From the NCBI GenBank assembly GCA_965242505.1, contig OZ251449.1:2232001-2296000 (forward strand): 64,000 bases of DNA. The letters are read 5' to 3'. The position numbers and the translations under genes were made by a program. Below, one piece after another: positions 27,998-36,633 of the stretch (position 1 is its first letter; every line of letters starts with the position of its first letter). The notes below the pieces were generated by a model. The model was not told the DNA's origin. It did no database searches and saw only the letters and a program-made list of their open reading frames with translations. Source of the DNA: UBA2966 sp965242505. Lineage in GTDB: Bacteria; Pseudomonadota; Alphaproteobacteria; UBA2966.

Positions 27998-29506
27998 TCA
28001 CCCGGCGCCGGCCCCGGGATCCGGCCCCGTCGGCATGGCGATGGCGCGACCGGCCGCTTCCGGCGCGCCGAGGCCGGCCTGCGCGTCTTCGATCTCGCGG
28101 AGGCGCGCCAGCACTTCGGGCGCCGCCGGGGCGGCGCGGCCGGCCCGCGTATCGACGTGGAGGAGCATGTGTTCCGCAGTGGCGAGCTCCGCATCCGTCT
28201 CCTCGCGAGTCATGCGATGGAAGAGATGGAGCCGTTTCTCGTCGCAACCCAGCACCCGGGTCGAGACGGCGAGGGGCTCCTCTCCCGCGGCCTCACGCAG
28301 ATGCCGGATGTGCGTCTCCACCGTATAGTAGCTGCGGCCCGCCGTCAGATAGTCGCCGTCCACGCCGACGAACCGCAACAAGGCGTCCGTCGCGTCGCCG
28401 AACACCTGAAGATAACGGCTTTCCGTCATGTGGTTGTTGAAGTCCGTCCACTCGGGCGCGACCCGGGCCGTGTGAAGCCGCAAGGGCCGGGACAGGTCGC
28501 GCTCGCTCGTCCGGGACGCGCGATGGGCGCGCGAGAACAACCGGCCCTCGTATTCGCGCAACACGGCGCCGGCGCCGTGGTTCCGGGCGCGCAGGGCCTG
28601 CATGACGGACACCAGACAGTCGTCCCGCAGGCGTTCGAGATCGCGGATGGCGCGCCCCTCCGCCTGCGCGTCCGACTGCGCGACGATCCGCTCGACGAGC
28701 TGGTCCGTGAGCGCGGGACCCTCGACGCGCGCCCACGGCAGGTCGAGCGCGCCGCCGAACTGCTCGAGGAAATGGCGCATTCCCGACTCCCCTCCGGCGA
28801 GTCGGTAGAGCAGAAAGGTCCCCATGACGCTCCAGCGCAGCCCGGGGCCGTAGACGATGGCCTGGTCGATCTGGTCGGCCGTGGCGACGCCGTCGGCGAT
28901 CAGGTGCAGGGCCTCGCGCCAAAGGGCTTCGAGCAATCGGTCGGCGACGAAGGCGTCGATCTCGGTGTCCAGGACCAGGGGGTGCATCCCGACCGAGCGA
29001 TAGACCGCGGCGGCGCGCGCCTTGGCGCTTTCGGCGGTGGCCCGGCCGCCGACCACTTCCACCAGCGGCAGCAGGTAGACCGGATTGAACGGGTGTCCGA
29101 CGCAGATCCGCTCGGGCGCCGCGCAACCGGCCTGCAGCTCGCTCGGCAGCAGACCCGAAGTCGAGGAGGCGATGACGATGCCCGGGTCCGCGGCCCGGCT
29201 CGTTTCGGCGAGCAGGGCTCGTTTGACCTCCATGCGTTCGGGCGCGCTCTCCTGAACGAAATCGGCGCCGTCGACGGCCTCGGCGATCTCGCCGGCGATG
29301 GCGATGCGTCCCGGCGGCGCCGGCGGCGCCAGGGTCAGCCTGGCGTAAGCGCGCCGCGCGTTCTCCAGCGTGTCGTCGATACGGGCGGCGGCGCGCGGGT
29401 CGGGATCGTAGGCGGCGACGTCGATGCCGTTCACAGCGAACCGCGCCGCCCAGCCCGCCCCGATGACGCCGGCGCCGATCAGGGCGACGCGCTCGATCTC
29501 GCTCAT
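27998..29506 (-). CDS. lcdH: L-carnitine 3-dehydrogenase fused to a thioesterase domain
   Basis: Protein of 502 residues. Residues 1 to about 320 are a 3-hydroxyacyl-CoA dehydrogenase-fold carnitine dehydrogenase: VALIGAGVIGAGWAARFAVN (Rossmann loop), IVIASSTSGLLPSELQAG, ICVGHPFNPVYLLPLVEVVG. From about 345 a hot-dog thioesterase domain follows (RVAPEWTDFNNHMTESRYLQ, FGDATDALLRFVG). This fusion is known from rhizobial carnitine dehydrogenases, where the second domain acts on betainyl-CoA. The enzyme oxidises L-carnitine to 3-dehydrocarnitine with NAD+. It sits 26 bp behind the BKACE gene, which uses that product. Confidence 0.9.
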   Translation of the reverse strand: MSEIERVALIGAGVIGAGWAARFAVNGIDVAAYDPDPRAAARIDDTLENARRAYARLTLAPPAPPGRIAIAGEIAEAVDGADFVQESAPERMEVKRALLAETSRAADPGIVIASSTSGLLPSELQAGCAAPERICVGHPFNPVYLLPLVEVVGGRATAESAKARAAAVYRSVGMHPLVLDTEIDAFVADRLLEALWREALHLIADGVATADQIDQAIVYGPGLRWSVMGTFLLYRLAGGESGMRHFLEQFGGALDLPWARVEGPALTDQLVERIVAQSDAQAEGRAIRDLERLRDDCLVSVMQALRARNHGAGAVLREYEGRLFSRAHRASRTSERDLSRPLRLHTARVAPEWTDFNNHMTESRYLQVFGDATDALLRFVGVDGDYLTAGRSYYTVETHIRHLREAAGEEPLAVSTRVLGCDEKRLHLFHRMTREETDAELATAEHMLLHVDTRAGRAAPAAPEVLARLREIEDAQAGLGAPEAAGRAIAMPTGPDPGAGAG

Positions 29507-29532
29507 GGCGGCCGCGGCTCCCGGAGTCCGCG

Positions 29533-30426
29533 TCAGCCGCGCCGGTTCAGCGAAAGCTTTTCCCGGACTTCATCGGGCCCGAGGACGCGCACGTTCATCG
29601 CCTCCAGAATGGCGACCGCCCGCTCGACGAGTTGGGCGTTGGAGGCGAGGACGCCGCGTTCCAGGTAGATGTTGTCCTCGAGCCCGACGCGCGCGTTGCC
29701 CCCGGCGAGAACGGCCATGGCGACGAAGGGCAGCTGCATTCGGCCGATGGAGAACGTCGACCAGTGCGTTCCCGGCGGAAGCCGGTTGACCATGGCCATC
29801 AAGGTGCCGGGATCGTCCGGCGCGCCGTAGGGGATCCCGCAGCACAACTGGATCATCGCCGGCGTGTCGATCAGTCCCTCGTCGATCATCGTCTTGACGA
29901 AGACCAGGTGACCCGTATCGAAGACCTCGAGCTCGGGGCGCACGCCCAGTTCCCGCGCGCGCTTCGCCCCGGCCCGCAGCATCGAGGGCGTGTTCGTCAT
30001 CACGTAGTCGCCCTCGGCGAAGTTCATGGTGCCGCAGTCGAGGGTGCAGATTTCGGGCAGCAGCTCCTCGACGTGGGCCAGCCGCTCCAACGGGCCCGCC
30101 ACGTCGGTCAGTTCCTCGTCGAGAGGCAGCGGACGTTCCCCCTTGCCGAACACGAGGTCGCCGCCCATGCCGGCCGTGAGATTGAGCACGACGTCCGTAT
30201 CGGACGCGCGGATGCGCTCGACCACCTCGCGGTAAAGCGCGGGGTCCCGGGCGCCGCGGCCCGTTTCGGGATCCCGGACGTGAACGTGCGCGATGGCCGC
30301 CCCGGCCTTCGCGGACTCGATCGCCGCGACGGCGATTTCCTCGGGGGTGACCGGGATCGCCGGATGCTTGCCCGTGGTGTCGCCCGCGCCCGTGACGGCG
30401 CAGGTGATGAACGCCTCCCAGTTCAT
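29533..30426 (-). CDS. BKACE-family beta-keto acid cleavage enzyme (dehydrocarnitine-type)
   Basis: Protein of 297 residues of the 3-keto-5-aminohexanoate cleavage (BKACE) family, Zn-dependent TIM barrels that exchange an acetyl unit between a beta-keto acid and acetyl-CoA. It starts MNWEAFITCAVTGAGDTTGK and has GAAIAHVHVRDPETGRGARD (metal-binding His pair), VVLNLTAGMGG, YVMTNTPSMLRAGAKRA, QLCCGIPYGAPDDPGTLMAM and ARVGLEDNIYL. First gene of the minus-strand operon and directly followed by carnitine dehydrogenase, it most likely converts 3-dehydrocarnitine plus acetyl-CoA to acetoacetate and betainyl-CoA, which the thioesterase domain then frees as glycine betaine. Confidence 0.9.
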   Translation of the reverse strand: MNWEAFITCAVTGAGDTTGKHPAIPVTPEEIAVAAIESAKAGAAIAHVHVRDPETGRGARDPALYREVVERIRASDTDVVLNLTAGMGGDLVFGKGERPLPLDEELTDVAGPLERLAHVEELLPEICTLDCGTMNFAEGDYVMTNTPSMLRAGAKRARELGVRPELEVFDTGHLVFVKTMIDEGLIDTPAMIQLCCGIPYGAPDDPGTLMAMVNRLPPGTHWSTFSIGRMQLPFVAMAVLAGGNARVGLEDNIYLERGVLASNAQLVERAVAILEAMNVRVLGPDEVREKLSLNRRG

Positions 30427-30470
30427 CGCGGCGGCCTCCCTGCGATAAGGGGCATGACGTCCGTAGCGTA

Positions 30471-30509
30471 CCGGATTCGGTATCCGGGAGACATTCGGAA
30501 TCGACGAAT
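30471..30509. promoter_or_regulatory. Inverted repeats in the divergent carnitine-operon promoter region
   Basis: The 232-bp gap between the divergent BKACE and betB genes holds CCGGAT-N5-ATCCGG (30471-30487) and, six bases on, ATTCG-N7-CGAAT (30493-30509). Their position 45-83 bases before the BKACE start makes them candidate operator sites serving both operons. No matching regulator gene lies in the immediate cluster. Confidence 0.4.
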
Positions 30510-30658
30510 CACCGGCCATTTCCGACGCCTGGAACGGCGGCGGAGGCGCCACGGGGCGCGGCGGCCGGCCTTCGCATGGTCCTTGTTCGCGAGGCGCCGA
30601 GTCTGGTATGCGGCGGTGCGGTCGTCGCCGCCGCGAAATCACCCGAGAGAAGCGGGGC

Positions 30659-32122
30659 ATGAAGCGTTTCCCGGAGCAGAAACTCTACGTCGATGGCGCG
30701 TCCGTCGCCGCGGCGAGCGGCCGGACCTTCGAGAACGTGAATCCCGCGACCGGCGAGGCGCTCTGCGCCGTCCACGTCGCGGACGCCGGGGACGTCGACC
30801 GGGCGGTCGCCGCCGCCGCGCGCGGGTTCGAGACGTGGTCGCGGATGCCGGGCGCGGAGCGGGGCCGCGTTCTGATGGAGGCGGCGCGCCTCCTGCGGGC
30901 CCGCAACGACGAGCTCGCCGAGATCGAGGTGCTGGATACCGGCAAGCCGATCTCCGAGGCCAGGGCCGTCGACGTCGCCTCGGGCGCGGACTGCATCGCG
31001 TATTACGCGGGGCTGGCGCCGGCGCTCCACGGCGAGCACTTCGATCTCGGCGCGGCCTTCGCCTACACGCGGCGCGAGCCCCTCGGCGTCTGCGCCGGGA
31101 TCGGCGCCTGGAACTACCCCCTTCAGATCGCCTGCTGGAAGTCCGGACCGGCCCTGGCGTGCGGCAACGCGATGGTGTTCAAGCCCTCGGAGGAGACGCC
31201 GCTGACGGCGGCGCGGCTCGCCGAAATCTACGCCGAGGCGGGCCTGCCGCCCGGCGTCTTCAACGTCGTCCAGGGCGGGACGGAGACGGGCCGGGCGCTC
31301 ACGCGCCATCCGGGCGTCGCCAAGGTGTCGCTCACCGGCGGCGTCGATACCGGCAAGGCCGTCATGGCCGACGCGGCGGCGACGGTGAAGCGCGTCACGC
31401 TGGAGCTGGGCGGCAAGTCGCCGCTGATCATCTTCGCCGACGCCGATCTCGACAACGCGGTCTCGGCGGCCCTGATGGCGAACTTCTATACGCAGGGCGA
31501 GATCTGCTCCAACGGCACGCGGGTGTTCGTCGAGAGGCCGATCCACGACGCGTTCGTCGACCGGTTGCTGCCGCGCGTGGAGGCGATGAAGGTGGGCGAC
31601 CCGCTCGACCCCGAGACGACCGTCGGCTCGCTGATCAGCCGCGAGCATCTCGACAGGGTGATGGACTACATCGAGACGGGGAAGCGCGAGGGCGCCGAGA
31701 TCGTCATCGGCGGCGGACGGGCGGTCGAGGGGCGTCTGGGATCGGGGAACTTCGTGATGCCGACCGTCTTCGACCGCTGCGAGGACGACATGACCATCAT
31801 GAAGGACGAGATCTTCGGTCCGGTCATGGGCGTGCTCACGTTCGACGGCGAGGACGAGGCGGTGGCGCGCGCCAACGCGACCGAGTTCGGGCTCGCCGCC
31901 GGCGTGTTCACGCGGGACCTCGCCCGCGGGCATCGCGTCGTCGCCCGTCTCCAGGCGGGGACCTGCTGGATCAACAACTACAACGTCACCCCCGTCGAGG
32001 TGCCCTTCGGCGGCTACAAGCATTCCGGCCTCGGGCGCGAGAACAGCCTCGCGGCCATCGAGCACTACACCCAGAGGAAGAGCGTCTACGTGGAGCTCGG
32101 CGACGTCGAGGCCCCGTTCTGA
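30659..32122 (+). CDS. betB: Betaine-aldehyde dehydrogenase-like
   Basis: Aldehyde dehydrogenase of 487 residues, the standard BetB length. It starts MKRFPEQKLYVDGASVAAAS and carries LGVCAGIGAWNYPLQIACWK (NAD site), VTLELGGKSPLIIFADADLD with the general-base Glu, and QGEICSNGTRVFVERPI with the catalytic Cys in CSNGTR. PVEVPFGGYKHSGLGREN closes the family pattern. BetB oxidises betaine aldehyde to glycine betaine. In this cluster it may serve betaine formation, or oxidise a trimethylaminobutyraldehyde on the way to gamma-butyrobetaine; both are inferences. AGAAGCGGGGC precedes the ATG at 30659. Confidence 0.88.
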   Translation: MKRFPEQKLYVDGASVAAASGRTFENVNPATGEALCAVHVADAGDVDRAVAAAARGFETWSRMPGAERGRVLMEAARLLRARNDELAEIEVLDTGKPISEARAVDVASGADCIAYYAGLAPALHGEHFDLGAAFAYTRREPLGVCAGIGAWNYPLQIACWKSGPALACGNAMVFKPSEETPLTAARLAEIYAEAGLPPGVFNVVQGGTETGRALTRHPGVAKVSLTGGVDTGKAVMADAAATVKRVTLELGGKSPLIIFADADLDNAVSAALMANFYTQGEICSNGTRVFVERPIHDAFVDRLLPRVEAMKVGDPLDPETTVGSLISREHLDRVMDYIETGKREGAEIVIGGGRAVEGRLGSGNFVMPTVFDRCEDDMTIMKDEIFGPVMGVLTFDGEDEAVARANATEFGLAAGVFTRDLARGHRVVARLQAGTCWINNYNVTPVEVPFGGYKHSGLGRENSLAAIEHYTQRKSVYVELGDVEAPF

Positions 32123-32191
32123 AACCCGCATGGCCGGGCGCGGTTCGGGCGCCGCTCGAACCGTCGCGGGCCGAACCCGAGGAGACGAAGC

Positions 32192-33037
32192 ATGAGCGGA
32201 AACGGCGATCGCTTTCTGGAGGGGCGCGCGGCGATGGTCACCGGCGGCGCCTCGGGGATGGGCCGGGCCATGGCGCTCGCCTTCGCGGGGGCCGGCGCCG
32301 ACGTCGCCATCGGCTCGCTGCTGTCGGATCGCTCCGGGAGAGGGGCCGAGGGGGAGATCGCCCATCTCCCGGGGCGGGACGAGCTCGACGCCGCGGCCGG
32401 GGAAATCGAGGCCCGCGGCGCGCGGGTGCTGGCGACGGGACTCGACGTGACGTCGACGGAGTCCGTCGAGGCGTTCTTCGATGCGACCGTCCGGGCCTTC
32501 GGCAAGGTCGACGTCCTGGCCAACGCCGCCGGAATCACGGCCGAGCAGACCATCGTCGGCCACGCGGACGCCCTGTGGGACAGGGTGCTTGACGTCAACC
32601 TCAACGGCGCCTACCGCGCCATCAAGGTCTGCCTGCCCGGAATGATCGAGAGGAAGTGGGGCCGCATCGTCAACATCGCCTCGACGGCGGCCTCCGTCGG
32701 CGCGCCCACGTCGGGGGCCTACTGCGCCTCCAAGGCCGGCGTCGTGGGCCTGAGCCGCTGCGTCGCCCTCGAGGGCGCGGCCCATGGCGTGACCTGCAAC
32801 GCCATCAGCCCCACCTGGGTCGAGACCGGTTTCGGCAGGGATTGGATGAGCGACATCGCCGAGACCCAGGAGGGCCGTCCGGGCGAGGCGTACATCGCCG
32901 ACGTCAAGGCCGCCAACCCGCAGGGGCGCCTCGTCCAGCCCTCGGAGGTCGGCGCGCTCGCGCTCTATCTCTGCCGCGAGGAGGCCGTCGGCGTCACCAT
33001 GCAGGATCTGACGATCTCGGCCGGCTCGCTGTGGTGA
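32192..33037 (+). CDS. SDR-family oxidoreductase, 3-hydroxybutyrate dehydrogenase-like
   Basis: Short-chain dehydrogenase of 281 residues. It has AAMVTGGASGMGRAMALAFA (NAD loop), DVLANAAGI, VNIASTAASVGAPTSGAYCA with the catalytic Ser, and the Tyr-Lys pair in YCASKAGVVGLSR. The ending VTMQDLTISAGSLW is of the type seen in 3-hydroxybutyrate and related dehydrogenases. Since BKACE would release acetoacetate, reduction of that product is a plausible job, but the family is too broad to be sure. The ATG at 32192 has GAGGAGACGAAG before it. It lies 69 bp behind betB on the same strand. Confidence 0.83.
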   Translation: MSGNGDRFLEGRAAMVTGGASGMGRAMALAFAGAGADVAIGSLLSDRSGRGAEGEIAHLPGRDELDAAAGEIEARGARVLATGLDVTSTESVEAFFDATVRAFGKVDVLANAAGITAEQTIVGHADALWDRVLDVNLNGAYRAIKVCLPGMIERKWGRIVNIASTAASVGAPTSGAYCASKAGVVGLSRCVALEGAAHGVTCNAISPTWVETGFGRDWMSDIAETQEGRPGEAYIADVKAANPQGRLVQPSEVGALALYLCREEAVGVTMQDLTISAGSLW

Positions 33038-33119
33038 GGCGGGGTCCGGTCGGATAGAATTCCGATGAACGGGAAGGGTAGTCCCCGGAGGCGCCCCGAC
33101 TTTGTAGGGAGGAAGGAAA

Positions 33120-33776
33120 ATGCTCGACTTGGCGGTCGTCGAAAGCCGGTGGTGGGAAGAAGGTAACCATTCCGTGCGTGGAATCTTCGAACTGATCGCG
33201 GCGGTTCGCCACCAGGAAAACCCGCATGCGTACCACTACGAGATGTTCAACAATGCCGCTTCCCTCAAGGAAATCGTGCCTCGCGTAGCGAAAAAGAAGA
33301 ACATCCGGAATCTGGTCATCGCCGCGCACGGCGATGAGGATGGGATATACGGCGCGGCGGGAGACACTCGCGACGGCAACAGGATTTCTCGCGCCGTGTT
33401 CCGAAACATATTGGAGGATATTCCTCGAGGCAGTCTGGATGGCTTGTATCTCGGCACCTGCGCGACCGCCAACGATGATACCGTCGAATTTCTCATGGAT
33501 GGAGGCCGTGTCCGTTGGGTGGCGGGATACTCGGAAGAGACCGATTGGCTGGAAGGCACGTGTCTCGACCTGTTTTTCTGGACGACTTATTACGGGACCA
33601 ATCGAGCCGGGGGTCCGCTCAAGCGCATCGAACGGGTGGCGGAAAGAATGGGGCCCGTGATGGGCCTATGTGAAGACTGGGGCTTCGACATATACGTTCG
33701 ACGGCGCGGGCGTGGCGGCGGGGTGCGGGCGTTGCTGGCCGAGATGTATCCCGACGATGACGATACGGACGAGTGA
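33120..33776 (+). CDS. Caspase-like fold protein (putative His/Cys dyad), unassigned
   Basis: A 218-residue protein I cannot place in a named family. It contains a hydrophobic strand ending NLVIAAHGD (His70-Gly71) and a second ending LDGLYLGTC (Cys114). A His-Gly after one beta strand and a Cys after a later strand is the pattern of caspase-fold (clan CD, CHAT or gingipain-like) peptidases. The C-terminus is basic, then acidic (YPDDDDTDE). No signal peptide or membrane segment is seen. GGGAGGAAGGAAAA precedes the ATG. Base use is less GC-biased than the neighbours. An HTH gene follows 36 bp downstream. A toxin or defence protease is possible but unproved; a non-peptidase with the same motif spacing is the alternative. 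Confidence 0.5.
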   Translation: MLDLAVVESRWWEEGNHSVRGIFELIAAVRHQENPHAYHYEMFNNAASLKEIVPRVAKKKNIRNLVIAAHGDEDGIYGAAGDTRDGNRISRAVFRNILEDIPRGSLDGLYLGTCATANDDTVEFLMDGGRVRWVAGYSEETDWLEGTCLDLFFWTTYYGTNRAGGPLKRIERVAERMGPVMGLCEDWGFDIYVRRRGRGGGVRALLAEMYPDDDDTDE

Positions 33777-33812
33777 AGCCGTTGCCTGACGGCGATCCGA
33801 AGGGGCGATCCC

Positions 33813-34193
33813 ATGAGGACGTTGAAGATCGGTATTGCCGACTATGATCGGATGAAGGCGCGCACCATGGCGATCGCGCGCGGCGAACACAAGCCGGCCA
33901 GGGGCGAGCCGACGGTGTGGTTCACGTCGGTCGAGAGCTTCGCGAAGGTGCTCTCCCGGCGCAATCAGGAGCTTCTGGCGCTGATCGCTCGCGAGAAGCC
34001 GCGGTCACTCACCGAGCTGGCGGAGCTCGCGGGGCGGAACAAGTCGAACCTGTCGCGCACCCTGAAGACGATGTCGCGGTATGGCCTCGTGGAATTGACG
34101 GAAGGACGGCGCGGCGCGTTGGTCCTGCGGGTTCGGTGCGACCGGGTGAGGCTGGACGTTCCGTTGACGCCGCTCCCTGGCCAAGCCGCGTAA
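33813..34193 (+). CDS. HTH transcriptional regulator (COG4190/HVO_A0114-like)
   Basis: Protein of 126 residues ending in a winged helix: VWFTSVESFAKVLSRRNQEL, LIAREKPRSLTELAELAGRN and KSNLSRTLKTMSRYGLVELT. This resembles the MarR-like HVO_A0114 group (COG4190), small DNA-binding proteins often coded next to a toxin as antitoxin or autorepressor. Residues 1-40 (MRTLKIGIADYDRMKARTMA) are a typical leading region for the group. It lies 36 bp behind the caspase-like gene on the same strand, so the two probably form an operon. That the HTH protein neutralises or represses its neighbour is inference. Confidence 0.72.
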   Translation: MRTLKIGIADYDRMKARTMAIARGEHKPARGEPTVWFTSVESFAKVLSRRNQELLALIAREKPRSLTELAELAGRNKSNLSRTLKTMSRYGLVELTEGRRGALVLRVRCDRVRLDVPLTPLPGQAA

Positions 34194-34213
34194 GCGGTTG
34201 GAACGACGGGCGC

Positions 34214-34336
34214 GGACGGTCGACCCCCTCCCGACCTCCCCCCTGCCAGGGGGGAGGAGCGTCAACGGCCCCCTCCGTTCCCCTCGTTCTCCCTCTCCCT
34301 TGCAGGGGGAGGGTCGGGGTGGGGGTCGGGCAAGTA
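34214..34336. repeat. Composite intergenic repeat (A and B modules)
   Basis: An A hairpin (CTCCCCCCTGCCAGGGGGGA) is followed by GCGTCAACGGCCCCCTCCG and a B hairpin. It sits between the converging HTH and LysR genes. No inverted termini are visible in this copy. Confidence 0.8.
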
Positions 34337-34367
34337 TGCGACGCTGGCGATTCCGTATGTGACGCCC

Positions 34368-35231
34368 CTACCGCTCGCTCTCCAGCGACGCGATGCGCAG
34401 CAGGCCCTCCCGGGCGAGCTCGACCGCGTCCGGATCGGCGGGATCCTCGGAATGCATCATGTAGGCCGGCCGCTTGAAGACCGGTGCGCCGGTCACGCGG
34501 TAGAGCCGCTTCTGCGCCAGGTAGGGGCGCACGACCCGCAGAGGGAAATACCCCGACCCGCCGTTGTCGAGGATGTATTGCAGCCCGATGGCGCCGAGCC
34601 CGACGGAGATCGCCGAAACCTCGATCTCGGGGAACGCCTTGACGAGCTCCGCCCGGTAGTCGGCGCCCCAATCCACGTAGATGTAGTCCTCCACCCAATC
34701 GGAGCTGATCCGGCGCTTGCGGGTCGACACCATCACGAGCCGTTCCTCCAGGAAGGGCTCGATGACGAACCCCGACATCGTGCGCGGATAATAGAGGACG
34801 ACGAGATCGAGAAGGCCGTCCGACAGCTGCCGCATCAGGCTGGGCGAGTAATCGGTTTCCACGTGAAGCGCGACGTCCGGCGCCTGGGCCCGCATCCACG
34901 GCAACCATCGCGCCACCAGCCGTTCCCACAGGCTTACCTGCGTGCCGAGGCCGAACAGGGCCCGGTAACCCTCGGGCAGGGCGACCTGTTGCCGGCCCCG
35001 CTCCCAGCCCTGGACCACGGACGCGGCGTACCGTTCGAAGCGCCGGCCGGCGCCGGTCAGCTCGACCCCCGACCGGCTGCGCCGGAACAGTTGGCGATCG
35101 AGCCGGTCCTCCAGCCCCCTGATCCGCGCGCTGATCGTCGACTGGCTGACGTTCAGGTTGTCGGCGGCCCGGTTGAAGTTCCCCGTCGCGGCGATCTCGA
35201 GGAAGGTCCGCAACTGCTCGATGTTCGCCAT
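34368..35231 (-). CDS. LysR-family transcriptional regulator
   Basis: Protein of 287 residues. The N-terminal winged HTH reads MANIEQLRTFLEIAATGNFN then RAADNLNVSQSTISARIRGL. The rest is a periplasmic-binding-protein-like effector domain (about 90-287). LysR proteins are tetrameric activators that usually control the divergent neighbouring gene in response to a pathway intermediate. Here that neighbour is the gamma-butyrobetaine hydroxylase gene at 35381, and two perfect palindromes lie in the shared intergenic region. The ATG at 35231 was chosen because it gives the family N-terminus. Likely effector: gamma-butyrobetaine or carnitine (inferred). Confidence 0.9.
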   Translation of the reverse strand: MANIEQLRTFLEIAATGNFNRAADNLNVSQSTISARIRGLEDRLDRQLFRRSRSGVELTGAGRRFERYAASVVQGWERGRQQVALPEGYRALFGLGTQVSLWERLVARWLPWMRAQAPDVALHVETDYSPSLMRQLSDGLLDLVVLYYPRTMSGFVIEPFLEERLVMVSTRKRRISSDWVEDYIYVDWGADYRAELVKAFPEIEVSAISVGLGAIGLQYILDNGGSGYFPLRVVRPYLAQKRLYRVTGAPVFKRPAYMMHSEDPADPDAVELAREGLLRIASLESER

Positions 35232-35251
35232 GGCGTCGGGTCCGGTGACGG

Positions 35252-35285
35252 ATCGAAAGTTTCGATTGGCTCAATTTATTAAATT
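35252..35285. promoter_or_regulatory. Paired palindromes: candidate LysR operator and promoter region
   Basis: In the 149-bp gap between the divergent LysR and hydroxylase genes, ATCGAAA-G-TTTCGAT (35252-35266) is a perfect palindrome, and AATTTA-T-TAAATT (35273-35285) is a second one six bases on. The stretch is strikingly AT-rich against the local background, as expected for a promoter. LysR regulators commonly bind T-N11-A sites here, and both palindromes contain such spacing. Confidence 0.6.
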
Positions 35286-35380
35286 CGCTTTTCAAATCAA
35301 CCGGAAAATCGAACACTGCGCGTCGAGACAAGCCGAAAGTCGGCGAAGACTTGATGCGGGCGCGGCGCGGAGCGCATGAC

Positions 35381-36628
35381 ATGCAGTCGCCAGTAGTATT
35401 GGCCAGGCGAATACTTGGCGGAACGGCGCACCTCCCGCGCCCCGTTCCGTCGCCGCCGACGGCGCTCGCCGGCCCCGCCCCCGGACCATCGGCGAAAGGG
35501 ATCGGATCGGTCCGCGCCGCAGGTCGATTCCTCGAAGTGACCTGGAACGACGGGCGGTCCTACGCCTTCCCCCTGATCTGGTTGCGGGACAACTGCGGCT
35601 GCCCGCGCTGCCTGCATCCGCGCACGCGGGAGCGGACGTTCGATCTTCTCACCGTCCCGGAGACGCCGCGCGTGGCCAGCGCCGGACTCGCGAGCCGGAG
35701 CGCGGTGATGGTGCTGTGGGGCGACGACGGCCACACCAGCAAGTACGAGTCGGACTGGCTGCGCCAGTGCGCCTTCGAGTCGTCCGGCGATGACCTCGCG
35801 CGGCCCGACGTCACGCTCTGGGACGCCAGCCTGTCCGGCTGTATGCCCCGGTTCGACTACGGCGCCGTCATGGAAAGCGAGCACGGCCTCGAGGCCTGGC
35901 TCTCCGCGTTGCTGGGACACGGCGTCGCGGTCGTCGCCAACACGCCGCGCCGCGACCGGGAGGTCGTCCGGGTGGCCGAGCGGATCGCCTACGCGCGGCG
36001 TTCCAACTTCGGGGAACATTTCGAGGTCCGGGCCGAACCCGACCCGATCAACAACGCCTACACGGCGCTCAAGCTCCCCAACCACACGGATCTCTGCAAC
36101 GTGGAACGGCCTCCGGGTTACCAGTTCCTCCACTGCCTGGAGAACACCGCGACCGGCGGGGAGTCCACCTTGGTCGACGGGTTCCACGCCGCCGAGGCGC
36201 TGCGCCGCGCGGACGTCGAGGCCTTTCGCGTGCTGTCGACCACGCCGGCGCTGTTCCGGTTCCACGACGCCGAATGCGATCTGCGGTTCCGCGCCCCGAT
36301 CATCGGACTGGACGGCGCCGGACGCTTCGAGAGGGTCCGCTTCAACCTCGGACTCTTCGGCGTTCAGGACCTGCCTCCCGACGAGACCGTGGCGCTCTAT
36401 GCGGCCTACCGGAAGTTCGCCCGGCTCGTTCGCGGCGACCGCCACCAGATCCGCTTCAGGCTCCGGCCGGGCGACCTGCTCACCTTCGACAACTGGCGGG
36501 TGCTGCACGGACGGATGGCCTACCAGCCGTCGACCGGCAAGCGACACCTGCAGGGATGCTACGTGGACCGGGACGAGGTGTTGAGCTGCCTGCGCACGTC
36601 CGGCTCCGCCGTCGCGAACGCCGCCTGA
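35381..36628 (+). CDS. Gamma-butyrobetaine dioxygenase (hydroxylase)-like
   Basis: Protein of 415 residues with the domain order of gamma-butyrobetaine hydroxylases. An N-terminal zinc-binding domain (FPLIWLRDNCGCPRCLHPRT) precedes a TauD-type Fe(II)/2-oxoglutarate oxygenase domain. The iron ligands are in NHTDLC (about 232-237) and the distal His in FDNWRVLHGRM; the RHLQGCYVDRDE ending is typical. The enzyme hydroxylates gamma-butyrobetaine to L-carnitine, feeding the carnitine dehydrogenase operon at 24-30 kb. Trimethyllysine dioxygenase is the main alternative. The ATG at 35381 has GGAG about eight bases before it; an ATG at 35354 would add nine residues. Confidence 0.88.
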   Translation: MQSPVVLARRILGGTAHLPRPVPSPPTALAGPAPGPSAKGIGSVRAAGRFLEVTWNDGRSYAFPLIWLRDNCGCPRCLHPRTRERTFDLLTVPETPRVASAGLASRSAVMVLWGDDGHTSKYESDWLRQCAFESSGDDLARPDVTLWDASLSGCMPRFDYGAVMESEHGLEAWLSALLGHGVAVVANTPRRDREVVRVAERIAYARRSNFGEHFEVRAEPDPINNAYTALKLPNHTDLCNVERPPGYQFLHCLENTATGGESTLVDGFHAAEALRRADVEAFRVLSTTPALFRFHDAECDLRFRAPIIGLDGAGRFERVRFNLGLFGVQDLPPDETVALYAAYRKFARLVRGDRHQIRFRLRPGDLLTFDNWRVLHGRMAYQPSTGKRHLQGCYVDRDEVLSCLRTSGSAVANAA

Positions 36629-36633
36629 TCGGC

